DNA from: Coleofasciculus sp. FACHB-T130
GTDB taxonomy: Bacteria > Cyanobacteriota > Cyanobacteriia > Cyanobacteriales > FACHB-T130
Length of the DNA stretch: 48,139 nucleotides
Direction: 5' to 3'
Assembly (NCBI RefSeq): GCF_014695375.1
Contig: NZ_JACJOG010000024.1
Location: 1-48,139 of the forward strand
The position numbers and the translations under genes were made by a program. This document shows positions 8,453 through 16,174 of this stretch, piece after piece. The notes below the pieces were generated by a model. It saw only the letters and a list, made by a program, of their open reading frames with translations, did not search any database and was not told the origin of the DNA. How positions within the stretch are numbered: the stretch's first letter is position 1; each line of letters starts with the position of its first letter.

Positions 8453-10441
8453 ATGCAACCACTTTCTGAAGAACAACTCCGCCATCAATACGAAAAACTG
8501 ACTGATTTTGTTGAAAATGGTGCAATCTGCCTGCATTGGGTTGGCTCGGATGGCACAATTTTGTGGGCAAATAAATCTGAGTTGCAATCTCTGGGCTACT
8601 CTCCTGAAGACTATATCGGTCAACACATCGCCGAGTTCCATGCTGATGAAGATATCATCAACGACATCCTCTGTCGGTTGACTGCAAACGAAACCCTCCA
8701 TAATTACGAAGCCAAAATGGTGTGCAAGGACGGATCGATCAAGCACGTCCTGATTGATTCCAGCGTCTATCGAGATGAGAAAGGTCAGTTTATTCACACG
8801 CGCTGCTTTACTAGAGACAATACAGCCCGCAAGCTGGCAGAAGAAGCATTAAAACAAAAAACTCAACAGCTAGAACAAATTCTGCAAGCTCTGCAACAAA
8901 CCCAATCGCAACTCGAACAAACCAACAAAGACTTGGAATACCGAGTTGAGGAGCGCACAATTGAACTGCAACAAGCCAAAGAACTTGCTGATAGCGCCAA
9001 CAAAGCCAAAAGTGAATTTTTGGCAAACATGAGCCACGAACTCCGCACCCCGTTAAACGGCATTCTGGGCTATGCTCAAATTCTTCTGCGCGATAAAGCG
9101 ACAAACCCCAAACAAAAAGATGGTGTCGGCATCATTCACCAGTGCGGCTCCCATCTCCTGACGTTAATTAACGATATTCTGGATCTCTCCAAAATAGAAG
9201 CCCGCAAGCTAGAATTTTTCTCCAAAAATTTCCACCTTGACTCCTTCCTAAATAGCATTGTGGAAATGTGCCGCATCAAAGCCGAACAGAAGGAAATTCA
9301 CTTTACCTACGAAGCTCTCAACCATCTGCCTAATGCCATTTTTGCTGATGAAAAACGACTGCGGCAAGTGCTGATTAACCTGCTAGGCAATGCGATTAAA
9401 TTCACTGACCGAGGAGGCGTGACCTTTAAAGTTGGCATTATTGCACAGTCTCCTGCTATAGAGGCGCAACCATCCGCCGTTGCGACAAACTCACCCCTCA
9501 CCAAGATTCGTTTCCAAATCGAAGACACTGGCGTAGGCATGACCTCAGAGCAGGTCGAGAAGATATTCATGCCGTTTGAACAGGTTGGGGACAAAGAACG
9601 GATGGCAGAAGGAACTGGCTTGGGACTGGCGATTAGCCTGCAAATCGTCCAGATGATGGGCAGCGAAATCAAGGTTGAAAGTCTTCCTGGCAAAGGCAGC
9701 AAGTTTTGGTTTGATGTAGAACTGCCAGAATCCAAGGAGTGGATAGAGTCAAACAATGGTAATGCAGCGAATCTGATCGTTGGCTATGAGGGCAAGAAAC
9801 GCAAAGTCCTGATGGTCGATGACCGTTGGGAAAATCGTGCTGTTATTGTCAACCTGCTGGAACCATTGGGATTTGAACTGATGGAAGCGGTGAACGGACA
9901 AGAGGGCTACGAAAAAGCGGTGGAGTGGCAGCCTGACTTGATTATTACTGACTTGGTGATGCCTGTTCTGGGTGGGCTGGAGATGACCCAAAAGGTGCGA
10001 TCGCTCCCGGAATTCCAAAACACTGCGATTATTGCCTCTTCTGCTAGCGTGTTCAACTTTGATCGCCAGCAAAGTCAGCAAGCAGGCTGCAACGATTTTC
10101 TCCCCAAACCCGTACAATCCAATGAATTGCTTGAACAATGCCGCCAATATCTGGGTTTAACTTGGATTTACGAGATGAATCATACGCAAGCACAACGATC
10201 GGGGAACACTCCAGCCTCTGCTTCGTCTGCGCTGATTGCACCGACCTTTGAGGAACTGAAAGCATTGTACGCAGCAGCTCGCATCGGCGACATCGACAGC
10301 GTTGAGCAGGAAGCTCACCGACTCGCACAACTCAACGTTCAATATCAGCCCTTTGCCCAGCAGTTGCTTCAGTTTGTGCAAGCAATGGATGATGAAGCCA
10401 TATTTAAATTTGTGAAGCAACACGTTGAACCAGCTGAGTAA
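8453..10441 (+). CDS. Hybrid sensor histidine kinase (PAS-HisKA-HATPase-REC)
   Basis: A cytoplasmic hybrid kinase of about 662 residues from the ATG at 8453; an upstream TTG at 8435 is in frame. Domains in order: a PAS domain (about 15-125), a Gln/Glu-rich coiled coil (about 125-185), HisKA with the phosphoacceptor in [17 protein letters not shown] (about H195), HATPase with DTGVGM and GTGLGLAIS boxes, and a receiver (KVLMVDD... IITDLVMPV... LPKPV) from about residue 450. The last 85 residues are helical and resemble the helical tails that follow receivers in such kinases. No membrane segment is present, so the PAS domain probably senses an internal signal. The next gene starts 8 bp after its stop, so the two form an operon and probably a phosphorelay. 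Confidence 0.93.
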   Translation: MQPLSEEQLRHQYEKLTDFVENGAICLHWVGSDGTILWANKSELQSLGYSPEDYIGQHIAEFHADEDIINDILCRLTANETLHNYEAKMVCKDGSIKHVLIDSSVYRDEKGQFIHTRCFTRDNTARKLAEEALKQKTQQLEQILQALQQTQSQLEQTNKDLEYRVEERTIELQQAKELADSANKAKSEFLANMSHELRTPLNGILGYAQILLRDKATNPKQKDGVGIIHQCGSHLLTLINDILDLSKIEARKLEFFSKNFHLDSFLNSIVEMCRIKAEQKEIHFTYEALNHLPNAIFADEKRLRQVLINLLGNAIKFTDRGGVTFKVGIIAQSPAIEAQPSAVATNSPLTKIRFQIEDTGVGMTSEQVEKIFMPFEQVGDKERMAEGTGLGLAISLQIVQMMGSEIKVESLPGKGSKFWFDVELPESKEWIESNNGNAANLIVGYEGKKRKVLMVDDRWENRAVIVNLLEPLGFELMEAVNGQEGYEKAVEWQPDLIITDLVMPVLGGLEMTQKVRSLPEFQNTAIIASSASVFNFDRQQSQQAGCNDFLPKPVQSNELLEQCRQYLGLTWIYEMNHTQAQRSGNTPASASSALIAPTFEELKALYAAARIGDIDSVEQEAHRLAQLNVQYQPFAQQLLQFVQAMDDEAIFKFVKQHVEPAE

Positions 10442-10449
10442 TTCTAACT

Positions 10450-11781
10450 ATGAGTGCTCATCAAACCAGTCTAATTATGATTGTCGATGACAATCCGAAC
10501 AATACAAAGGTCTTGTTTGAGTTGCTCAAAGAGGCAGGGTATCGAGTGTTAGTCGCTAAGAGTGGAGAAAGCGCGCTGGAGAGGTTGCAATCAGTCTCTC
10601 CAGACCTGATCCTGCTAGATGTGATGATGCCGGGAATCGATGGCTTTGAAACTTGTCGTCGTCTCAAAGCCTCGCCAGCTACTCAAGAAATTCCGGTAAT
10701 CTTTATGACCGCTCTTTCTGACACCTTAGATAAGGTGAAAGGATTGACACTAGGGGCAGTAGATTACATTACTAAACCTTTTCAACAGGAGGAAGTGCTT
10801 GCGCGTGTGAAAATTCACCTCAAGCTCTATCACCTCAACCAAGAACTAGAGAATCGAGTATTGGAGAGAACAGCAGCGCTATCAACTGCACTAACCCAAC
10901 TGCAACAGTCGCAATTGCTGTTGGTGCAAAATGAAAAAATGTCTGCACTGGGTCAGCTTGTGGCAGGAATTGCCCACGAAATTCACAACCCGATTAATTT
11001 TGTGGATGGTAATGTAGTCCACGTTGATAAATATATGCAAGATATCCTGAGTTTACTTCAGGTTTATCAGCAACACTATCCCAATCCTGTGCCAGCAGTG
11101 CAAGCGAAAGCACAAGAAATCGATCTCGAATTTCTTCTATCCGATCTGCCGAAAAGTTTATCTTCTATAAAAGTAGGAACGCGCAGAATTTTTGAGATTG
11201 TCCAAGGCTTACGCAATTTTTCTCGACTCGACGAAGCTAGCGTGAAAACCGTAGATATCCATGCAGGCATTGAGAGTACTCTTCTGATTCTGCAACATCG
11301 CTTGAAACCAAATCCAGAGCATACGGGTATTCAGGTAATAAAGGAGTATAGTGTTTTGCCTGAAATTGAGTGTTATCCAGCTCAACTGAACCAAGTGTTT
11401 ATGAACTTAATTGTTAATGCCATTGATGCCTTAGAGGAGTCAATGCTGAATAGTTCGCTTTCGGAGGAAAATAGCCAAAAAAACAACGGTGCCACAATCC
11501 GGATTCGCACTGAAATGTTAGATCAACGTCATGTTTGTATCCGAATTAGTGACAACGGAACGGGAGTTAAGGAGGAAGTCAAACATAAGGTGTTCGATCC
11601 ATTCTTTACGACCAAGCCTATTGGCAAAGGTACAGGTTTGGGGTTGCCGATTAGCTATCAAATTATTACCGAGAAACATGGCGGTCAACTTGAGTGCATT
11701 TCAGCACCAGGTCAGGGTACAGAGTTTAAGATCGCCATACCAATCCGGCTAGCCACTCTAGCAGCAGCTAGGGTCACGTAG
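10450..11781 (+). CDS. Response regulator-histidine kinase (REC-HisKA-HATPase)
   Basis: The 443-residue protein has an N-terminal receiver (acid pair VDD, phosphoacceptor D57 in LILLDVMMPG, TKPF lysine), a short coiled coil, HisKA with IAHEIHNPINFV (H176) and an HATPase domain ending with GKGTGLGLPISYQI. This REC-first architecture is common in cyanobacteria, where the receiver is phosphorylated by an upstream hybrid kinase. The gene begins 8 bp after the hybrid kinase, supporting that pairing. Its kinase core is closely similar to that of the kinase at 16175-18454 (shared FSRLDEA, LLILQHRLKP, IVNAIDALEE), so the two are paralogues. No output DNA-binding domain is encoded nearby. Confidence 0.93.
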   Translation: MSAHQTSLIMIVDDNPNNTKVLFELLKEAGYRVLVAKSGESALERLQSVSPDLILLDVMMPGIDGFETCRRLKASPATQEIPVIFMTALSDTLDKVKGLTLGAVDYITKPFQQEEVLARVKIHLKLYHLNQELENRVLERTAALSTALTQLQQSQLLLVQNEKMSALGQLVAGIAHEIHNPINFVDGNVVHVDKYMQDILSLLQVYQQHYPNPVPAVQAKAQEIDLEFLLSDLPKSLSSIKVGTRRIFEIVQGLRNFSRLDEASVKTVDIHAGIESTLLILQHRLKPNPEHTGIQVIKEYSVLPEIECYPAQLNQVFMNLIVNAIDALEESMLNSSLSEENSQKNNGATIRIRTEMLDQRHVCIRISDNGTGVKEEVKHKVFDPFFTTKPIGKGTGLGLPISYQIITEKHGGQLECISAPGQGTEFKIAIPIRLATLAAARVT

Positions 11782-12101
11782 AACTCACTGCTGCTATTAA
11801 ATACCTCATACGGTGAAAGTTCTGAGTTGAGCAATGAAGCTATTTAGGGTGTGTCTAACCCTGCCATAAGAGCGCGATCGCAAGCAGGAATGAAGAAAGC
11901 GATCGCTCGTGGAGGTTGGTTTTGGCTGTATGTAGAAGTGCGATCACAGTTGCAACCGTGTCAAGTTACCGCTAGGTTATCTGTGGAACGACCAAGATTA
12001 CATTGCCTCGTCAAGTTCGGTTATAAGTGAGTTTCAGGCTCTTGGATTAGAACAGAACAGTACAATGATTACAGAGTATTTTCTGCAACAATGCAACAAC
12101 C
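11782..12101. other. Intergenic region, 320 bp, HIP1 sites and repeat copy
   Basis: Contains two HIP1 sites and, at 11916-11945, the first copy of a 30-bp repeat (GGCTGTATGTAGAAGTGCGA core) whose second copy lies at 12599-12629. The copies bracket the toxin-antitoxin genes. No coding frame is supported. Confidence 0.5.
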
Positions 12102-12320
12102 ATGACCAAGCTACTTGAACAGGCGATCGCAAGAGTCATGCAGCTTCCTGAAACCGAACAAGATGCAATCGCAGCATTTATCCTTGAAGAGCTTGAAGAT
12201 GAAGCTTGTTGGGATAGAGCGTTTTCACAGTCTCAGGATATGCTTGCCAAACTTGCAGCAGAGGCATTAGCTGAAGATCGGGCAGGCAAAACCCAAGAGT
12301 TAGATCCAGAAACCCTGTGA
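12102..12320 (+). CDS. Antitoxin of a RelE/ParE-type toxin-antitoxin pair
   Basis: The 72-residue acidic protein begins MTKLLEQAIARVMQLPETEQDAIAAFILEELEDE, a helical leader typical of cyanobacterial antitoxins that partner RelE/ParE-like toxins (recalled). Its last four bases overlap the toxin start (GTGA), so the two are translationally coupled. The antitoxin is expected to bind the toxin and autoregulate the promoter. No ribbon-helix-helix signature is obvious, so the DNA-binding part is uncertain. A similar gene arrangement is at 37011-37241 on the other strand, though these two antitoxins share little sequence. Confidence 0.8.
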   Translation: MTKLLEQAIARVMQLPETEQDAIAAFILEELEDEACWDRAFSQSQDMLAKLAAEALAEDRAGKTQELDPETL

Positions 12321-12586
12321 AATCTAGAACAACATCTCAGTTTCGCAAAGCATTTGCCACTATTCCTCAACAGGTTCAGCAACAAGCACGCGACGCATAT
12401 TGGCAGTTCAAGCAAGATCCTTGGCATCCTAGTCTTCGCTTCAAGCAAGTCCATCCCACCCTTCCTATCTATTCTGCTCGTGTTAGTAAAAGTTATCGTG
12501 CTGTCGGCGTGAGAAACGAGAATGGTATTGTGTGGTTTTGGATTGGTACACATACAGACTACGACAAGTTGCTCTCCCAGTTATAG
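12317..12586 (+). CDS. RelE/ParE-superfamily toxin
   Basis: The 89-residue basic protein starts at a GTG that overlaps the antitoxin stop. It has the compact RelE/ParE pattern: QARDAYWQFKQDPWHPSLRFK (helical hairpin into strand), YSARVSKSYRAVGVR (central strands with conserved arginines) and WFWIGTHTDYDKLL at the C-terminus. RelE-like toxins cut mRNA at the ribosome and ParE-like ones poison gyrase; sequence alone does not decide between them. It is clearly paralogous to the toxin at 36751-37014, sharing P(W/F)HPSL, YRA(V/L)G and WFWIG(T/S)H.DY. Confidence 0.85.
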   Translation: MKSRTTSQFRKAFATIPQQVQQQARDAYWQFKQDPWHPSLRFKQVHPTLPIYSARVSKSYRAVGVRNENGIVWFWIGTHTDYDKLLSQL

Positions 12587-12598
12587 CGATCGCGCACA

Positions 12599-12629
12599 TT
12601 GGTTTCGGCTGTATATACAAAATGCGATC
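12599..12629 (+). repeat. Second copy of the repeat flanking the TA pair
   Basis: The segment matches 11916-11945 at most positions (shared TTGGTTT, GGCTGTAT and TGCGATC blocks). It begins 13 bp after the toxin stop and includes the start of a HIP1 site. Copies in the same orientation on either side of the TA genes suggest duplication or recombination at this site. Confidence 0.55.
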
Positions 12630-12862
12630 GCCTTTGGTACGCTACGCGATCGCTTTTCATGAGTGAACAATTCAGAGAATCTCTTAGCCGCCCATTTCAT
12701 TGCGTAGTAAAGGCCGTAGGCAATACATCTGAGATATGTGGCTTTGCAGAACACGATGAATTTTAACCAAGACTGAACCATCCTTAACCTTGCCAGGTCT
12801 AAGGTAATACAACAATCGAATGCGTTGTTGCTGCACACTAACAACCTGGAATTCTCACACTT

Positions 12863-13288
12863 ATGAAGATGAAATCTTTGTTCTTCTTGCCAGGAGCGAT
12901 CGCGTTGATGCTTGCCGCTTCCCCAATGATTCCCGCTTTCACCAACGTTGCCTTTGCAGGTCCTGGTCGTGGCGGTGGTGCAGGAATGAAGTACGACCAG
13001 CTGAATTTGACTGATGCTCAAAAAGCCCAAATGCAGCAAATTAAAGAGTCTACGCGGCAGCAAATGGATGCTATTTTCACCGCAGAGCAAAAGGAACAAA
13101 TGCGCCTTGCTAAAGAGCAACGGCAAAGACCGAATCTAAACCTGACTGAAGACCAGAAAACAAGACTCCAAGCGGTTCGCCAAAGTAGCAAGAGCCAGAT
13201 GGAAGCAGTGTTGACTGCTGAGCAAAAACAACAACTTGAGCAATTGCGCCAGCAATGGCGTCAACGCCGTCAACAACCACAGTCCTAA
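12863..13288 (+). CDS. Spy/CpxP-like periplasmic LTxxQ-repeat protein
   Basis: The 141-residue protein has a signal peptide (residues 1 to about 32, cleavage after AFA) and a short glycine-rich linker. Two copies of the LTxxQ signature follow: LTDAQKAQMQQI (about residue 50) and LTEDQKTRLQAV (about 94), each followed by a TAEQK(E/Q)Q motif. The mature protein is helical and very Gln/Arg-rich. Spy and CpxP relatives are small periplasmic chaperones or envelope-stress regulators, so a periplasmic role in protein folding or metal stress is a fair inference. No clear ribosome-binding site precedes either ATG (12863 or 12869). A terminator lies at 13361-13399. Confidence 0.82.
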   Translation: MKMKSLFFLPGAIALMLAASPMIPAFTNVAFAGPGRGGGAGMKYDQLNLTDAQKAQMQQIKESTRQQMDAIFTAEQKEQMRLAKEQRQRPNLNLTEDQKTRLQAVRQSSKSQMEAVLTAEQKQQLEQLRQQWRQRRQQPQS

Positions 13289-13360
13289 CGGGGGCGTTGC
13301 TATTGCTTTGTAAGAAAAAGTAGCTCGAAAAGAGTTTACCTAACAAGTACACAGCATCAA

Positions 13361-13399
13361 GGGCCATGGGAATAATCACTTCCCATGCCCTCTTGTTTT
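13361..13399 (+). terminator. Rho-independent terminator after the LTxxQ gene
   Basis: GGGCCATGGGAA (13361-13372) pairs with TTCCCATGCCC (13380-13390), with a one-base bulge and a 7-nt loop, followed by TCTTGTTTT. It is 73 bp after the LTxxQ stop. The remaining bases up to 13622 are AT-rich and noncoding, and AAGGA before 13623 is the ribosome-binding site of the next gene. Confidence 0.7.
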
Positions 13400-13622
13400 C
13401 ATCAAACGCAGACTGTATTTGGTCTAGCAAAACATCTGTTTCAATTTCCAATAATATTGAACAATAATTTTATAAATATTCTTTCATAGCTATTAATTAT
13501 AGGCTTGTTCTGCCTCTAAAAGTTAATTGATCCACAAGAGTTATGAAATATAAATAAATCCAAGGCTCAAAATTTTATCGAGTACAATTCAAGAAAAACC
13601 TTAGTTTTTAAGGAAGCAACGT

Positions 13623-14927
13623 ATGGAAAAATCAATTATTCAGTTGGTTGATGAACTACCAACTGATAATATCACGGTTAAAGTTTTAAAGGCTCTTGAT
13701 TATGTAGTGCCAAGTCAGTGGAATAACTTAGTAGGGTTTGATAATAGTATCCGTAGTATTACTGGAGAAACTGATGCCAAGGTAATTCAAAAAATCCGCG
13801 ATCGCGCTGTTGCTTTATATCACGATCCTCAACAAGGCCATCAGACCGCAATCAAACTTTATCAAACAATTGATAAAGCAGATACAGCGATGGCAGCGGC
13901 GGCTTTAGCCAATAAAGTTAGTGAAAAAATAAGCTTTCTCTCTTTTTTGGGCAACATCACTCCCAAAGCAGACGTAACTCAAAGTATTGACCTTGTTCTA
14001 AAAATCGCTATCGAAATTATCGCCTTCTGTAAACTGAATGGCATTCCCCAACCGAATCCACAAGAATTTGCTACTTCTCTCGCTAACAACTATAAAGATG
14101 CATCCCTAACGCGGATGATGGCTTTAGTTTGTATAGATGGACTTCTGCCATTGGGTCCTGACTTTCTCAACAAGATTCAGGGAGCGATTAGTGGCGCTGA
14201 TGCTGGCGTATTAGCTCAAAATCCGGTTTTTTTAGCCGTCCAGAACTTTCTACCAGGGAATAATCCCTCCGATAAACTTGGTTTTCTCACTCAGGGTTTC
14301 AACTCTGTGCAAGGCTGGATGCAAAATTTAGTATTCAAGACAGGCGTCACCCCGCAATCTATTTCTAATAGTTTGGGTAATTTTATCCAGATTGCTGATG
14401 ATAACTTAGACTTTGTCGCAGCTTTTTTGGATCAAACCACCAATTACTACGAGCATACAGGGGTTCAAAGTGTGGCTCGCAGTTTAATTTTAAAGGCCCA
14501 TACTTTAGTAAAAGAGGAAGTTACGGAAGAGGAGCCAAAGCTCCATCAAGATGTTTCCTCAACTGTAATATCAGATACCTATCAGTATGCAGTAGGTCAA
14601 ACAGTAGAAGTCTGGGATAGTGAGGAAGAAGATTGGTATCAAGCAACGCTTCAGAAAATTAAAGATAACCAATACTTTGTTCATTACATCGGTTACGGTT
14701 CATCCCATGATGAGTGGATTGACGAAGATGACATTCGTATTCCCAATAGTGGCTCATCCGATGACAACGGATATACGGTGGGTCAAAAGGTAAAAGGTTG
14801 GGATGATGAAGAAGAAGATTGGTATTCTGCAACGATTGAGAAGATCCAAGGCCAGCAATACTTTATTCATTACATTGGTTACGATTCATCCTATGACAAG
14901 TGGGTCGATCTGGACGAGATTTGCTAA
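13623..14927 (+). CDS. Protein with two C-terminal Tudor-knot (chromo-barrel) repeats
   Basis: The 434-residue protein starts at an ATG preceded by AAGGA. Residues 1 to about 300 are helical with an Ala/Gln-rich part (residues 60-115) and match no family I know. The C-terminus holds two consecutive repeats of about 51 residues, at about 322-372 and 384-434. Each follows YxVGQ.V..WD.EEEDWY.AT...I....YF(V/I)HYIGY.SS.D.W(I/V)D.D(D/E)I. This is the Tudor-knot/chromo-barrel pattern, with the aromatic HY.GY and D.W. positions known from eukaryotic MOF/MSL3-type proteins that bind RNA, DNA or methylated lysine. No signal peptide or membrane segment is present. The two repeats are near-identical in the core, indicating a recent internal duplication. 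What it binds here is unknown. Confidence 0.75.
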   Translation: MEKSIIQLVDELPTDNITVKVLKALDYVVPSQWNNLVGFDNSIRSITGETDAKVIQKIRDRAVALYHDPQQGHQTAIKLYQTIDKADTAMAAAALANKVSEKISFLSFLGNITPKADVTQSIDLVLKIAIEIIAFCKLNGIPQPNPQEFATSLANNYKDASLTRMMALVCIDGLLPLGPDFLNKIQGAISGADAGVLAQNPVFLAVQNFLPGNNPSDKLGFLTQGFNSVQGWMQNLVFKTGVTPQSISNSLGNFIQIADDNLDFVAAFLDQTTNYYEHTGVQSVARSLILKAHTLVKEEVTEEEPKLHQDVSSTVISDTYQYAVGQTVEVWDSEEEDWYQATLQKIKDNQYFVHYIGYGSSHDEWIDEDDIRIPNSGSSDDNGYTVGQKVKGWDDEEEDWYSATIEKIQGQQYFIHYIGYDSSYDKWVDLDEIC

Positions 14928-14953
14928 CTTCTGAATGAGCAAGGAGTCAAATC

Positions 14954-15006
14954 AGCGATCGCTCTCACGGTTCATTTCAACCAGTAGAGCGATCGCTCTG
15001 TTTTTC
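14954..15006 (+). terminator. Terminator built from two HIP1 sites
   Basis: AGCGATCGCTCT (14954-14965) pairs perfectly with AGAGCGATCGCT (14986-14997), then CTGTTTTT follows (to 15005). Both arms contain the HIP1 octamer. It lies just after the Tudor-knot gene stop at 14927. Confidence 0.7.
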
Positions 15007-15103
15007 AGGCGGGCAACAAAGGCGTAATCCTATAATGTAATTTAGAGGTATTTCATCCACAAGCTTATCTGTGAATCAGGAAGCATAAAATACTTAAAAG
15101 TCA

Positions 15104-15928
15104 ATGGTTGAAATAATTATTATTTTTCTGATCGTTGGACTGATTATCACTGGGATTTTAGTCAATCCTGTCCTAGTTAAACGGCGACGGAACCGCCTGC
15201 AACAGCGCCCTTTTTTACCTCTATGGAATGCGATTGTTGAGAATAATCTTCCTGTTTACCTTTTTCTTTCTCCCGCTGAACGAAAACGGCTTCAGGGACA
15301 CATTCAAGTGTTTTTAGCAGAAAAACAATTTATTGGTTGTGGAGGATTAGCGGTAACGGAAGAAATGAAGGTGATTATTGCGGCTGTCGCCTGCTTACTC
15401 TTACTCAACGAGCGAGAAACCTACTTTCCTAAACTTCGTTCGATTCTGGTTTACCCTAGCACATATCTTGTTAATGAAACCGCTTACACCGGGAATTATA
15501 TTGTTGAAGAAAGACGTGTAGCAAGATTGGGGGAATCGTGGACAAATGATCAACTGGTACTGTCTTGGGAACAGGTGAAGCAAGACACCTACAATTGGCG
15601 GGATGGACATAACGTGGTGCTTCATGAATTTGCCCATCAGTTAGATCAAGAAGATGGTAAAGCTGAGGGTGTTCCTATTTTGCAGCGAGATTCAGACTAT
15701 GACCTTTGGGCAAAGGTGATGACAGAAGAATATCAACAACTCTGCAATGATATTCAACGAGGCGTAAAAACCGTAATGAATAGTTATGGCGCAACGAATC
15801 CCGCCGAATTTTTTGCTGTAGCAACAGAGACTTTTTTTGAAAAGCCCCGCCAATTGCTGAAACAGCATCCAGCACTTTATGACCAACTGCAACGCTACTA
15901 TCAACTAGATCCAGTGCAATGGGTTTAA
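15104..15928 (+). CDS. mtfA: M90-family zinc metallopeptidase (MtfA-like)
   Basis: The 274-residue protein has an N-terminal membrane anchor (residues 3-24, IIIIFLIVGLIITGILV) and a MtfA/M90 domain. HEFAHQLDQEDG (H174, E175, H178) is the zinc motif and NPAEFFAVATETFFEKP, with the downstream glutamate, completes the site. SILVYPSTYLV is also typical of the family. E. coli MtfA is a soluble aminopeptidase that binds the Mlc repressor, a ROK protein; the longer, membrane-anchored form is common outside enterobacteria. Whether it acts on the ROK repressor at 2325-3548 is unknown, but the family link is notable. Single gene; the ATG at 15104 is the only candidate start. Confidence 0.9.
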   Translation: MVEIIIIFLIVGLIITGILVNPVLVKRRRNRLQQRPFLPLWNAIVENNLPVYLFLSPAERKRLQGHIQVFLAEKQFIGCGGLAVTEEMKVIIAAVACLLLLNERETYFPKLRSILVYPSTYLVNETAYTGNYIVEERRVARLGESWTNDQLVLSWEQVKQDTYNWRDGHNVVLHEFAHQLDQEDGKAEGVPILQRDSDYDLWAKVMTEEYQQLCNDIQRGVKTVMNSYGATNPAEFFAVATETFFEKPRQLLKQHPALYDQLQRYYQLDPVQWV

Positions 15929-16174
15929 ATAGTTTCAATTTCATCGAAGGTTAGCGCGATCGCCCAACTACACCGATCGCAAGCGAGGCTGCTTAATCGC
16001 AGACTGCAACAAAACCACGCAATTCTCCCAAAGGCTTAAGCTGCGATCGCTCTCGTTTAAGCCTTTCTACTGAAACTTAAGCTCAAATGATGTTTCTAAA
16101 GTAGATTCGGGAACTATAAGGTAAGATTCCATACTTTTGTGTACTTCCTTGAAACCTTCTGCTGAGCGACCCCC

